The notes: generated from the sequence alone by a model not told the origin. Shown: positions 25,401 to 37,439, numbered from the stretch's first letter. The stretch: DNA of 64,000 bases from Trileptium ribeirensis (GCA_030248225.1 JASANE010012817.1:1-64000), one strand, 5' to 3'. Program-made: numbers and translations.

Positions 25401-27862
25401 GATGTGTCATAATCTTCTCAAGTAGCTACCATAAGGTCTTACTATTATATATTAAAATGTCCCGCGTAGCGTTGCTAAATTTAATCCGTCGTTCGAGATT
25501 GAGGTCGCTTATTTTTTTGGCGAGAACTGTCATGCTCTTCTCAAGTAGCTACCATAAGGTCTTACTATTATACATTAAAATGTCCCGCGTAGTGTTGCTA
25601 AATTTAATCCGTCGTTCGAGATTGAGGTCGCTTATTTTTTTGGCGAGAACTGTCATGCTCTTCTCAAGTAGCTACCATAAGATCTTACTATTATACATTA
25701 AAATGTCCCGCGTAGTGTTGCTAAATTTAATCCGTCGTTCGAGATTGAGGTCGCTTATTTTTTTGGCGAGAACTGTCATGCTCTTCTCAAGTAGCTACCA
25801 TAAGGTCTTACTATTATATATTAAAATGTCCCGCGTAGCGTTGCTAAATTTAATCCGTCGTTCGAGATTGAGGTCGCTTATTTTTTTGGCGAGAACTGCC
25901 ATGCTCTTCTCAAGTAGCTACCATAAGGTTTACTATTATACATTAAAATGTCTCGCGTAGTGTTGCTAAATTTAATCCGTCGTTCGAGATTGAGGTCGCT
26001 TATTTTTTTGGCGAGAACTGTCATGCTCTTCTCAAGTAGCTACCATAAGGTTTACTATTATACATTAAAATGTCCCGCGTAGTGTTGCTAAATTTAATCC
26101 GTCGTTCGAGATTGAGGTCGCTTATTTTTTGGCGAGAACTGTCATGCTCTTCTCAAGTAGCTACCATAAGGTCTTACTATTATACATTAAAATGTCCCGC
26201 GTGGTGTTGCTAAATTTAATCCGTCGTTCGAGATTGAGGTCGCATATTTTTTTGGCGAGAACTGTCATGCTCTTCTCAAGTAGCTACCATAAGGTCTTAC
26301 TATTATAGATTAAAATGTCCCGCGTAGTGTTGCTAAATTTAATCCGTCGTTCGAGATTGACGTCGCTTATTTTTTTGGCGAGAACTGTCATGCTCTTCTC
26401 AAGTAGCTACCATAAGGTCTTACTATTATATGTTAAAATGTCCCGCGTAATGTTGCTAAATTTAATCCGTCGTTCGAGATTGACGTCGCTTATTTTTTTG
26501 GCGAGAACTGTCATGCTCTTCTCAAGTAGCTACCATAAGGTCTTACTATTATACATTAAAATGTCCCGCGTAGTGTTGCTAAATTTAATCCGTCGTTCGA
26601 GATTGAGGTCGCTTATTTTTTTGGCGAGAACTGTCATGCTCTTCTCAAGTAGCTACCATAAAGTCTTACTATTATATATTAAAATGTCCCGCGTAGCGTT
26701 GCTAAATTTAATCCGTCGTTCGAGATTGAGGTCGCTTATTTTTTTGGCGAGAACTGTTATGCTCTTCTCAAGTAGCTACCATAAGGTCTTACTATTATAT
26801 ATTAAAATGTCCCGCGTAGCGTTGCTAAATTTAATCCGTCGTTCGAGATTGAGTTCGCTTATTTTTTTGGCGAGAACTGCCATGCTCTTCTCAAGTAGCT
26901 ACCATAAGGTTTACTATTATACATTAAAATGTCTCGCGTAGTGTTGCTAAATTTAATCCCGTCGTTCGAGATTGAGGTCGCTTATATTTTGGCGAGAACT
27001 ATCATGCTCTTCTCAAGTAGCTACCATAAGGTTTACTATTATACATTAAAATGTCCCGCGTAGTGTTGCTAAATTTAATCCGTCGTTCGAGATTGAGGTC
27101 GCTTATTTTTTTGGCGAAGACTGTCATGCTCTTCTCAAGTAGCTACCATAAGGTCTTACTATTATACATTAAAATGTCCCGCGTGGTGTTGCTAAATTTA
27201 ATCCGTCGTTCGAGATTGAGGTCGCATATTTTTTTGGCGAACTTGTCATGCTCTTCTCAAGTAGCCACCATAAGGTTTTACTATTATCAGATTAAAATGT
27301 CCCGCGTAGTGTTGCTAAATTTAATCCGTCGTTCGAGATTGACGTCGCTTATTTTTTTGGCGCGAACTGTCATGCTCTTCTCAAGTAGCTACCATAAGGT
27401 CTTACTATTATATGTTAAAATGTCCCGCGTAGTGTTGCTAAATTTAATCCGTCGTTCGAGATTGACGTCGCTTATTTTTTTTGCGAGAACTGTCATGCTC
27501 TTCTCAAGTAGCTACCAAAAATTCTAACAATTATAAATTAAAATGTCCCGCGTAGTGTTGCTAAATTTAATCCGTCGTTCGAGATTGAGGTCGCTTATTT
27601 TTTTGGCGAGAACTGTCATGCTCTTCTCAAGTAGCTACCATAAGGTCTTACTATTATATATTAAAATGTCCCGCGTAGCGTTGCTAAATTTAATCCGTCG
27701 TTCGAGATTGAGGTCGCTTATTTTTTTGGCGAGAACTGTCATGCTCTTCTCAAGTAGCTACCATAAGGTCTTACTATTATACATTAAAATGTCCCGCGTA
27801 GTGTTGCTAAATTTTATCTGTCGTTCGAGATTGAGGTCGCTTATTTTTTTAGCGAGAACTTC
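25401..27862 (+). repeat. Tandem array, 123-bp unit, about 20 copies
   Basis: Successive CTTCTCAAGTAGCTACC words start at 25414 and 25537, a period of 123 bp, and continue to about 27.86 kb. Each unit also contains ATTAAAATGTCCCGCGTAG and AATCCGTCGTTCGAGATTGA. Units are highly alike. A minority carry single-base gains or losses, such as AAGGTTTAC for AAGGTCTTAC. Because 123 bp equals 41 codons, a plus-strand frame stays open over several units and gives 41-residue periodic products of 147-208 codons (25346-25960, 26315-26941, 27051-27527, 27543-27986). One-base changes break the frame between those runs. The translated unit is Leu/Ser/Arg-rich with no recognised family. I treat the array as satellite DNA rather than a gene. 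Confidence 0.9.
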
Positions 27863-27933
27863 TCGTTCTGTAACTTATTTACTCGCATTCCTTACTGCAT
27901 CCCAATACTGCCAAACATGCAAGTGCTTTTGTA

Positions 27934-28113
27934 CAGGGGCGGATCCAGAGGAGGGCGGAGGGGGGGGGCGCCCCCCGTCGGGATAGCCAAGGCTCATAAT
28001 TTTTTGGCACATTTTAAAATTTTTAAAACGGGATCACTGACTGGTCATCAACATATATATCAGGAATGTTATAAGGGTGCGCCCCCCGTCAGAAATTCCT
28101 GGATCCGCCACTG
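27934..28113. mobile_element. hAT-type MITE (180 bp)
   Basis: Terminal repeats CAGGGGCGGATCCAG and CTGGATCCGCCACTG are inverted and imperfect. The flanks CTTTTGTA (27926-27933) and CTTTTGTA (28114-28121) are an exact 8-bp target duplication. CAGGGGCGGATCC-type ends with 8-bp duplications are diagnostic of non-autonomous hAT elements. The interior has subterminal GGCGCCCCCCGTC and GTGCGCCCCCCGTC. The exact duplication implies a fairly recent insertion. Confidence 0.93.
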
Positions 28114-28121
28114 CTTTTGTA

Positions 28122-30175
28122 TTATATTTATGATATAAAATACCGGCAAGCTTTTTAGCAGGAAACATATATATTTACTTTAAATCCTAAAGAACTTGTT
28201 ATTAACTTGTTTCCTAATTCTTACGATAACAATATTTATGCATGAGCAAACTTTAAAATGCGCCACCTAGTACCACCCCCTTCTGCCATTAGCGACCGCA
28301 TGTTCACTGTGCCGATCGTTCGCCAATGATAAGAAAATATAAAATTGGTGTTTTGAGCAACGCATCCAAAAGGTTAACAAATAAAATACTGGCCTATTCA
28401 GATTAGCTCTAAAACATTACCGATAGACCGTTTCACATTTTAACTAAAAAAATTTTATTCTGTTCAAAATACACTGTTTAGTGTTTTGACAGCTATACAG
28501 TAGGCACATGTGATGTTTACAAACTACATGTACACTCAAAGTGGGTATTAAGTACCATACGGGTGATTAGTACCACTTTAAATTTGTAACACTGTAGCTA
28601 ACCATTGGATATATCAGCATGTGACTGGGGTCTTTGAATAACAGTAGAGAATAATGAATAATGTCCGTTAAACTTTAGTACCGCGTAATATGGACATTAG
28701 CCTGGTATTGAGGCAAGATAATTAGCTACTTGGACACCGGGTAGTACAATAAGGACCTGCACTGCTAGCCCGTCATACTACAGCTTACTCCTGTGTCGAA
28801 TTGCTGTTAGGTACTAGCGCGGACAAGATTGCTGTCTCCAAATTAGTTTTGGAATACAAGCTACCGTGAATATCGGGCTTAGATAACTATTTTTCAACTA
28901 AGAAGCAGAGGGATTTGCCTCGGGCGTACAATTGGGAAAAGCAAAATGACATAAGTCCACAACTTGTGCATGTTAGCGAAACAAAAATTAATTGATATAA
29001 TGCTTTCTGAAGATGTACTACCGTGTTCATGTGAAGGACAATCAAATATTAACATCTTATTTTAGTACACTCTTAAAAATTAGTATTGTATATGTTATAC
29101 ATTGCTGTGCCATGCACTATTGGTGTGGTCTGCTTTACATATACATTTATACAGTGCTACAGTTCACACAACTATAATGTATAAATATCAAAGCAATTTT
29201 GTATGAAATTTGATGCCGCGATTTTCTTGTTTGTCTCAATTGCCATATTCGTATATATAAAAAATACATTTACAGTTGACTGAAATTTATCGCTTTATAG
29301 TATGAAATATGCAACAAAATGTACGAATCAGCGCATATATTTGCATCAAATATAACACATCCATTCTATGAAGTAGTGTAAATAATGTGTGAAACGCAAC
29401 ATAGACAATATATGAATTTGAATGTATATCTGTATGAAAAATAATAAATAAATTGTAAAAATTGATTTATTTGTGTGAAATTCAATATATCCTATGTAAA
29501 CATATGCATATATAAGCTAATGTTGAAAGTATTAAATGTACAATATTGAATTTATGAATTTTTTAAACATTTGTATGGAAAAATAATGTATGAATGTATC
29601 TGCATAATAGGAATTTTGTAGGTAATCATACATTTTTGTATGCAAATCATGTACAATTTATTATACAAATGCTCTATGTAATTTCCTACAAAGTTATGTG
29701 TAAGAAATCATGCAATTTAAATGTCTAAATTTATACAAAGGTCATGTAAATATTATAGAATATTCTCTGTTACAATTCATACAAATTATGTACAATGTGT
29801 CATACATTTAATGTGGTGAATTCCTGATAACTTATGTCGGCACAATCTACAGTAATGCACAAATTGGCACACAATATATGTAGGAGCTCTTCGCCATACA
29901 ATTGCTCGTATTTGTTCATGTTTAAGCAATTTGTAGTAAAATAATGTCACACAATAATTGTATCAAATTATGATCGTACAAATTTTAAACGAAAGTGAAT
30001 TTGGATTACCGTTGATATGATATTCTGTGCGTCTTTCCAGTCTGTCCAACCGCCGAAAAAATCATAGATTGCTACATCGGTAGTTTACTCTAAAGTCACG
30101 CTGCAGCAGAGGATTACATGATTTATAGTCGTTATTACATATGGTAAACCCAACTATATATATTATATACGTAGT
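28122..30175. other. AT-rich stretch, TGTATGAA-rich block at 29.1-29.9 kb
   Basis: No gene is seen. From about 29100 to 29560 the plus strand is rich in GTATGAAA/ATGTATGAA words. From about 29610 to 29830 it is rich in the complementary CATACAATTT/TACAAATT words, so the block may be a decayed long inverted repeat. Function unknown. Confidence 0.4.
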
Positions 30176-30245
30176 GATGTGATGCAGTGGTTACACCACA
30201 ATTCCCACAATCACGAGTCCCTGTGTTCGAGGCTTCCTGTGGACA
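30176..30245 (+). repeat. tRNA-like (SINE-type) sequence
   Basis: An A-box-like TGATGCAGTGGTTA at about 30179-30193 is followed about 35 bases later by a B-box-like GTGTTCGAGGCTTCC. No proper acceptor or anticodon stem is evident. It is best read as a tRNA-derived SINE head or pseudogene. Confidence 0.45.
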
Positions 30246-30895
30246 TAATTTTTTGGAAGACTAGGAGCACGTTGCTCCAGGGTACCCACCTGTAAAATGG
30301 GTGCGAGCTTGCGCAGAAGGTACTAAAACAGAATTTTCGTGTTGGAATTGGCATCCCTTCATGGCTTGTGCTTCGGCAGATTTGGCTGCAATTGAAACGA
30401 AAAATGAGATCACCACCCATACCCGGAGTATAATTGGAGACCTTTAACACATACATATATACATATTTTAACATGATTTATACATATATATATAAACAAT
30501 CACATTATGGTTCCACAAAAATGACTAGCTATTAGGAGAACGGGTCTCTAGTTAATCTGGGCTTGCCTTCGTTAAATTGTCTAACCTTTCTGATACTAAT
30601 CAAAGTAAATATGTATATTTCGTTATATATTTATGCACTGTGCTTAAATATAATCAAGCATCAAAACTCTAAACCTGATTCATAAATACAGTTATTGGTA
30701 TACAACGCTGCATGTATTCTTCGTGTGCAAACCGTGTCCCAATGTATATGTGAATTATATACAAACAAATTGGATGCTTTTTGATCATTGACCATTTTCA
30801 GACACCGTGAAATTGTGTATACATTGATAAACAATGCTTCAAGTATTAAAGTAAAAATTGCCTGAATAATATTCGATACTTAAACACGGTCAGCA

Positions 30896-32280
30896 ATGCG
30901 TTTCGGTCAACAAATGAATCAGTCTGTTCGTGAGTTAGTTATTATTCCAACAAACTGGTCACTCTCTCTTTGGCGTCCGTTGGTTACGACGATAATTGTT
31001 GTGGTTATTGTAGCTACAATTTTGGGAAATCTCAGCATTTATGCAGCATTTGCGTCTATTAAGCTATTTCGAAAATCAATTGGCAATATGTACGTTCTCA
31101 GCTTGGCTACAGCAGATTTGCTTATTGGAACCGTGAGTATGACGTTTATGGCTTATTATACGATCACTGGTGCAGAAACATCTGCCGCCGCACAGAAATA
31201 CAACGAAGTTCCGTTCGAGGAAATGGTATTGAAAAATCCAGGCACAGCGTGTGCAATTTGGCAAACCCTTGACTTTATCGCAAGCTCAGCGTCGATGTAC
31301 AGCGTGTGTGCCATAGCGCTTGACCGTTGGTTTCATCTTGAAAAACCGCTTCGGGTCTTCAAACGTAGTCGGCGAGTAGTGCACGGGTTTGTCATTCTTA
31401 TTTGGGCAACGCCCATTGTTATATGGATATCGTGTTATTTATTTTTAAAAGCAAACGATGCTGACCTTAACAACAAACATCTCAGTGCAGATCTTAGAGG
31501 ATTCGACGAGGCTGTCAAATTTGAATACTGCTATTTTCGCTGGAAATACAGTCTTGCAGTACCGCTACTTTCCGCATGCGTCTTCTACATTCCCGTACTG
31601 GTGTTGATTACAGTTTTTGTTCGCATATTGTGTTTAATACGACGTCACGTTAGCTTTTTGGATAAGCACTCGTTCAGCTCGAGCTCGGTGAATACTTCTG
31701 CATTTTTTGCCAGCCAAACTGCACTTGCCCAATGCTTTAGGCCAAGGAACGCTATTTGGCGCGCTGCAAGCAAAGTTATAAATAAACGCCGTGGACAAAG
31801 TAATAGTACACAAATTATTACCACACAAGTCAAGCTGATCAGTAATCTTAGCCAACTTCGAAGACCAACAGATTTTGAGAACGTGAAGCTGCGTCCACGC
31901 GAAAAGATTTCAACTACTGATTTCAGCAGCGGATCTCAGAGTTCAACAAAGCAGAGTCATTTGAATAAAACATTTTTAAAACCAGATCTCAGATATTACT
32001 GCCGTGCTCGGCTGCTGGATATCGAGCGTAAAGTATCAGCACCGTCTCAAGCCACACTGCCCGATAGAATAGCTTTAAGCTCACGAAAACCCTCGCATCT
32101 TACATCGAAACTTCCGACAATAATTACACATGGTACGGATAGCCCACTTAAGCCAACTACAACTGCAAGAAGAACCTCACTAACTGAAATACCTTCTGCC
32201 AATTTTATCATACCACCATCCCATAATTGCCGCAAAAACAGCACGCACAGACCAAAAAGGCAAAGGAGAACAGAAGGGGA
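30896..32280 (+). CDS. Class A biogenic-amine-receptor-like GPCR, TM1-TM5 exon (partial)
   Basis: This is a seven-transmembrane receptor of the rhodopsin class acting at the plasma membrane through G proteins. TM1 is at residues 29-53 with the conserved GN (44-45). TM2 (66-88) has LATAD at 70-74. TM3 (118-142) has the disulphide-type Cys119 and Asp126, the usual amine-binding aspartate. A DRW at 143-145 replaces the usual DRY. TM4 is at 162-184, Cys212 lies in loop 2, and TM5 is at 217-247. Two N-glycosylation sites (N8, N20) precede TM1. The TM3 pattern DFIASSAS and the following DRW-x5-KPLR look closest to histamine H1 and muscarinic receptors. From residue 250 a long Ser/Thr/Arg-rich third intracellular loop begins. 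TM6 and TM7 are not seen: they may lie on a later exon outside the window, or the copy may be truncated. Start ATG at 30896. The open frame continues to 32740, but the part after about 32280 differs in base and codon use and I assign it to the adjoining retroelement. Confidence 0.85.
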
Positions 32281-34010
32281 TGGACTTTTAGAGGTCGGCG
32301 AACGACCAGGGATGAGGGAGGTTAGGTTAGACGATGTAGAGGCCTCATCAGCGTCGCCTAGCCCTAGTTCCGTTCTAAATTATAGGTCTTATGATGTAGT
32401 GTATGGGTCGGACGGCCGCGCGGGTCCACCCTTGTGTTCGCGTGAGAATTGTGTGTCGTATGAGTGTGTTGACTTGCCTAAGTTAGGTCGCGCTTGTAGC
32501 CTTAGCGAATTCTTGGAGGATAATAATGGAAGTGATGTTGATGTAATTGAGTGTTATTTTGAACCGGCGAATTATAATATTGATGGACTTGAGGTGACTT
32601 TTCCGACCTCATTGGCAAGGGGTTCCACGGTCATTGGGTCTTTCCTTCATGCTGACCGGGGCCGCCCTGCTCTTGTCACTCGTATCCAAGCGGAGGTAGC
32701 GACGGGTTCGCGGCCGATTGCCCCGATGAAGCAGGTATGATCGTTGGGGCTGAAAGTATTGCCCCGGGTCTGCCCAGGTATGGGGATGTAGATGGCAGGG
32801 TGGCAAACAAAGACTGTCCATCGCATTGTGAGGGTCCCGTTGCGGCCCCCGTCGTTGAAACGCGCAGCGACGTTACTTGTACTAAGTTAAGTTGTTTCAA
32901 TGAATCTTGTAGTGATGTCAGTGTGAAGGATAACCCTGAGTGTGTTGAATTGGTTGAACTGAGTGATTCAAAGGAGTCGGTGGAACTTCTATTTGAACGA
33001 AGCGGATCCGTAGCGAGCGATGCGAACTAATTAAGCGAAGCGAAAGTGTGTAATCTAAGTCAGGGTAACCCGCGGGAACGCAATGATGGTGGAGATGAAC
33101 TAGAGGACGAGCCTGAGTACGAAGTAACTGTTGCACCAGACGAACCCGATAATAGTTACAATGAGTGTAGTAATAGCGAGATAGACGAAGAACGCCTGTT
33201 GATTGATCAAGAATTCTGGGCGAATTGGGTAGATCCCGATGCCGAATCGTAGAGACGCGAACCCAGCCCTAATGCACAAGAGTGGCATAATGAAGGGGTG
33301 TGGGAAGAGCGTCGCGGACTCAACAACGAACTAGCGTGTTCACCATCAGACGACGGCATTGATTAAAGCCTGCGAACCAGTCAATTGTCTATCCGCTCTG
33401 AGGAAGGAGATGGTGCAACCGGAGGAAACGATCTGAGTGAAAGCAGCGATAGTGGCAGTATCGCTACGGAAAGTGTGAACGAGATGAGTTTGGATCCACT
33501 GGTTGAGAACGTTCAGGGAGATCCTATCGAAGGGCCGCCTTGTATGCGCTGGGTAATTTAGGTAACTCTACTGACACGTTGGTCGACATCTCTAGCGATA
33601 TCTTGGGACCCGTCGAAGAGGTGCCTAGCATGCCCCTTGGGTAATTCGGGTAACCCACGTGTAAATGGTGTGACCACTGAGGAATCCGTCGAAGGGAGAC
33701 CAAGTGTGTCCCAGGGTATATCGGAAGAATCAGTGAACTTGGTTAGTGAAGAATCGGACGTGTGCATGGGACAAGAGAACTTGCCTAACTTTGTCCGAGG
33801 AGCTAACATCGAACAAGTACATCGACTTGACGAACGACTATTGGACATGTCTGAGCTTTGTCTTCCCAGCAATACTCCAATCGAGCTTGGACAAGTTAGA
33901 GCATTGACGGACGAGGAACGAAACGGAATCCTCGGGACTGACACGCTGTTCACTATGTCTGCGGATCATACCGGACCACAGCCTATCAATACCCTCATAT
34001 CGAGCTGACT
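32281..34010 (+). pseudogene. Acidic Ser/Glu-rich region of retroelement, function unknown
   Basis: The first part runs in the GPCR frame to a stop at 32740. A new frame starting at 32737 overlaps it and continues, interrupted by in-frame TAA/TAG at about 33028, 33250, 33364 and 33557, with a frame change near 33560-33640, to a TGA at about 34009. The translated sequence is rich in Glu, Asp and Ser, with dispersed cysteines and low complexity. Short LGN-type words recur (near 33548 and 33637). I recognise no domain. Its place upstream of env could correspond to a gag or accessory region, but no capsid motif or CCHC zinc knuckle is visible. It could equally be a protein specific to this element type. 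Confidence 0.5.
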
Positions 34011-34227
34011 GATGATTCGCATAACGAATTAGCGGAAGGACTTATACCAATTAACTTTAGGGCTGTGAGATTAATGCTGAATTCGGACAGCCCTTGACAC
34101 TGCAACCGCAGGCTCTCTTCTATCGGAGAGTAGCACTCGCAATGGAACAACTCAATATAATCTGAGTCGATTCTTTGAGCTCCGTTTCGAAGTTAGCACT
34201 CGAGCCACCTTACAGCGAGACGCTGCC

Positions 34228-35195
34228 ATGTTAAGCAGTACATTAGGTATGGCTTCTCCTATTGGGCACTGCATGACTGGAATGTATCTCAATCCCATAA
34301 CTCTTGCTTCGTTGGAATCTTTCATGCAACTGGTGGGCCAATGCGTGAATGGCCACACGCTCCAGCAGGTCATTGAGAGAGAATTTGAGACAGAGTTGCG
34401 TAGGTATCCGATATGTCGCCAGTGTCTGGAAAGTCATGCGAGGGATTCACGGGACATAGGCTTAAGCTGTTACTTTGTCGGTCAACGCGGAAGGTAAAAT
34501 TATGACGGTACGTTGAGTACTGCTTGCGCGTCCATCCTCCCGGATGGATACGTTGCACGTCATTGGCCCTACTATGTTGGAATTCAGTCGGTCACAATGC
34601 AGAAAGCTTTTCGTGAGGCAAATCTTGAACTCCACAAACTTCTGGGCGAGGCACCCTATTTGATCGAATTCATTTATCAGAACCATGGTACTCACGGGGT
34701 TCCGATCAACAGTTTTGTTGACCAAGCGATAGGTAGCATGGAGTTTAGCAATGAAACACACCGGCTTGCTCGATTAGTATTGCTAAGCGCACGTCTACGA
34801 CTTTTACGCCGCTCCGACATCGCCAACTTGCTTGAAACCGAGGGAGGTACGCCTGTTAGCACGGGAATGGATAGGGATTACTTAATTTTAGAACTATGCT
34901 TGTTCCCGTGTGAAGACACCAGCCACCTTGTCCCGAATTTTGAAGACCAACTAGCCACGGCGCTAGCCGCTTATCTTGACTCATCTGAGGAAGAGTCGGA
35001 GAACAGCTCCGACAGCGATTCCGTCCTGCAGGAATACTTAGTAGACTCGGGTACTAAAGAGGCTAGAAACGGGAAAACTAAAAAAGAAATCCCTGGAGAA
35101 GCTGTGAATAACGAGACCGAAAGGGAATTTAATCGAAACGTGACACGACCCTCTTCACCTGGCCTTAACAACAGCCCCGGACATTCTTCGGGTAC
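34228..35195 (+). pseudogene. Helical, gag-position region of retroelement, unassigned
   Basis: Two frames cover this part: 34228-34497 and the start of 34513-35430, both in frame 1 and separated by one stop at about 34495. The first contains a CRQC cysteine pair. The second is predicted by eye to be mostly helical up to 34960, with an Arg/Leu-rich stretch (LSARLRLLRRS), followed by a Ser/Glu/Asp-rich segment at about 34978-35035 and a polar linker. No known capsid, nucleocapsid or other family is recognised. It immediately precedes the hydrophobic leader of env, so it may be the N-terminal part of one polyprotein. Confidence 0.45.
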
Positions 35196-37200
35196 ATGGA
35201 GAGTATGTACAATTCTATTGTTGCTTTGGCTCTCAGCGCTTAGCTCTATACGCGCAACGCTGTCGCCATTTGGCGATTCAATCTCGCGAATAGGTGCTTT
35301 CGTAAATCGGCAAGTAGGAGTTATCATCGAGCCACAGGGCTTGTGGTCGCCTCTGACCAGGCAACGCATTTGCCAGTGGTGCTGCAGCTATCACTACGGG
35401 ATTGGGAACACAAGTCAGACACATTTGTAAGAGATTTCTGCCCACCCTACGAAGCAAACGGGTTCTGCCGCGCTGATTGCTGCCGGAGAGTTAATTGCAC
35501 CGAATATCCACAGTTGCACGAGACCCTGAGCGCTTTGGAACGCGAGCTCGACGACGCATATCATCGCGTACTGGACACTAACTATTATTCGCTACTTGTG
35601 CACTCTTTTTGCGTAGCAAATAAACAATTATGCGATCTCACTAACCATAGGGAAAAACGCTTTGCAAGCCTAATAGCTGCCGCCGCAGGTGCCGTTTCAG
35701 GCTTTCCGGGCCTGGAAATGGCTTTTGCCAATGGAGTACACATTAATAACGTTCGTCAACAGGTGACTGTCCTCAAGAAATTCATGCGCGAGACGAACGA
35801 TCTCTCCTTTCGAAACACCAAGGCCATAAGGCAATTGACCCGAGCGAACGAGGACATCTACGCATTTCTACACCATAGCATGCAAGAGGTAGTCTCTATG
35901 ATAGAACAAGTTAGGTGTGCCGATCAGAAAGAAATCGCGCACGTACACCACCAGTTAATTGATCACATCTGTAGGGCCAATATGCGCTCGTCGGTACAGG
36001 CTATAATGGAATCCATGCTCAACCTCGAATTGTCTCCCGCCGTCATCGATGTCGTTATGTTACGACGGTTATTTTCCATGGATCCACGCATCTCTAAAAC
36101 AATTCTCATGCGTGAGCCTAGTCTAGCCTATCAGTGCGGTCGTGTCATGCACGTAAGTGTGGACCTGTCAGCGTTCCGCTTTGGATTTATTCTGCAATTA
36201 CCATTGCCAAAGTGCAGTGATGTACGACCTTATTTTCGGATCTATAACACTGGCTGGAATGCACCTGCCACGCTGACGCAGCTGAGATTGCCGCTACCCC
36301 AATACGCCGCCCGACTGGGCCATATTCGCTTCGAATCACTTAACTTGGGAGCATGCAAGCAAAGACCCAGAATCGCCTCCTGTGAGCCGCACGCGCTAAT
36401 AACCGACCATAGCACCAATTGTTTAGAATAGATTATTGCAGGCGAACATGTGCCTGAGACCATCAAGCACACGTGTAGCAACCGCTCGCTTATAGGCCCA
36501 CTCGCTAACGATACTGCTGTACACACTACCATTCAAGGTGTACTAATTCGGACTAGTGAGCCTGAGGTCATATTGACAAATCGGAGACAGCTCGCCCATG
36601 TCACTCTGGGTAAAACTACAAAGGTCCCGCCTACCGGAGTTTTATGGTGTCCGCACGGAAACTATACCCAGTTATTTATAGGGTCGATAGTGCTCACTAG
36701 CATGTTGAAACCCGAGAAAATCGCGATAAAATTTGGACCAAATATCACTATTGACCGGGCATCCGGTACCAAATTAAGACCTCTATCTTGGGACTCGCTC
36801 GACAATTTGGTAAAACTATAAAGGTCCCGCCTAACGGAGTTTTATGGTTTCCACACGGAAACTATACCCAGTTAGTTATAGGGTCGATAGTGCTCACTAG
36901 CGTGTTGAAACCCAAGGAAATCGCGATAAAATTTGGACCAAATATCACTATTGACCGGCTATCCAGTACCAAATTAAGACCTCTAACTTGGGACTCGCTC
37001 GAAAATGCTAAGGCAATAAATTTGCAGGTAGCCCAAATAGCCAAAGAATAAGTACGCAAGGTGGTGAATTTCCCCGCTGCGGAGTACACAGGATTCTTGC
37101 CGTACTTCCTCGTTACCATCATTGTTGGTATAATCAGTCTAATTTACTGTATGACCAAGTGCAAGGTTCCGCCTAAGCACGGGTACTATATTCCCCGATG
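35196..37200 (+). pseudogene. Env-like membrane-fusion glycoprotein relic
   Basis: Relic of a surface fusion glycoprotein of the class carried by insect-type errantiviruses and related retroelements. In order there is a hydrophobic signal-like segment at about 35199-35265 and a Cys-rich ectodomain start near 35430-35510. A furin-type REKR site sits at 35649-35660 and is followed at once by an Ala/Gly-rich fusion-peptide-like stretch. A long helical heptad-like region extends to about 36000. A Cys-containing distal ectodomain leads to a transmembrane segment at about 37094-37159 with a Cys-Lys cytoplasmic start. The signal and ectodomain are in different frames (switch near 35343-35430), a stop lies near 36430, and a 200-bp tandem duplication (36609-37008) shifts the frame again. 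The gene is therefore non-functional here. Family assignment rests on architecture rather than a database match. Confidence 0.7.
36609..37008 (+). repeat. 200-bp tandem duplication inside env relic
   Basis: AAGGTCCCGCCTACCGGAG at 36621 recurs as AAGGTCCCGCCTAACGGAG at 36821, exactly 200 bp later, and similarity continues for the whole interval. The two copies differ at roughly a dozen bases. As 200 is not a multiple of 3, the duplication breaks the reading frame. Confidence 0.92.
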
Positions 37201-37439
37201 GTTCCCATGTCGTGGACGGTTAATTAAATCTGACAATAGGCCTAGGAAAGCAATTCGATGGATTAGAGCGAAACAACGACTTCCGAGTGCTCCACCAGAG
37301 GAAGACGTCTTGCCGCGTACAGATAGACCTTCACCGACTGAGGTCACTGTTGTACCTTCGGGGACGCCGCGCGTGTCCGCTGTGTCCAACCGTGTCCCGC
37401 GTCGCTCCTATAGGTTATTACACCTCGCACGAGTTGCGT

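Noticed and set aside
25401..27862. CRISPR-like array
   Set aside because: The units are uniform over their whole 123 bp with no variable spacers, and the context is eukaryotic. It is satellite-type tandem DNA.
25346..27986. Genes encoding repetitive Leu/Arg/Ser-rich proteins
   Set aside because: The open frames exist because 123 is a multiple of 3; single-base indels break them, and no start context or family resemblance supports real genes.
33028..33560. Alternative genetic code (TAA/TAG read as Gln)
   Set aside because: Four in-frame TAA/TAG stops in an otherwise readable frame raised this, but the same element also has TGA stops and many frameshifts, and the GPCR exon reads well in the standard code. 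Decay is simpler.
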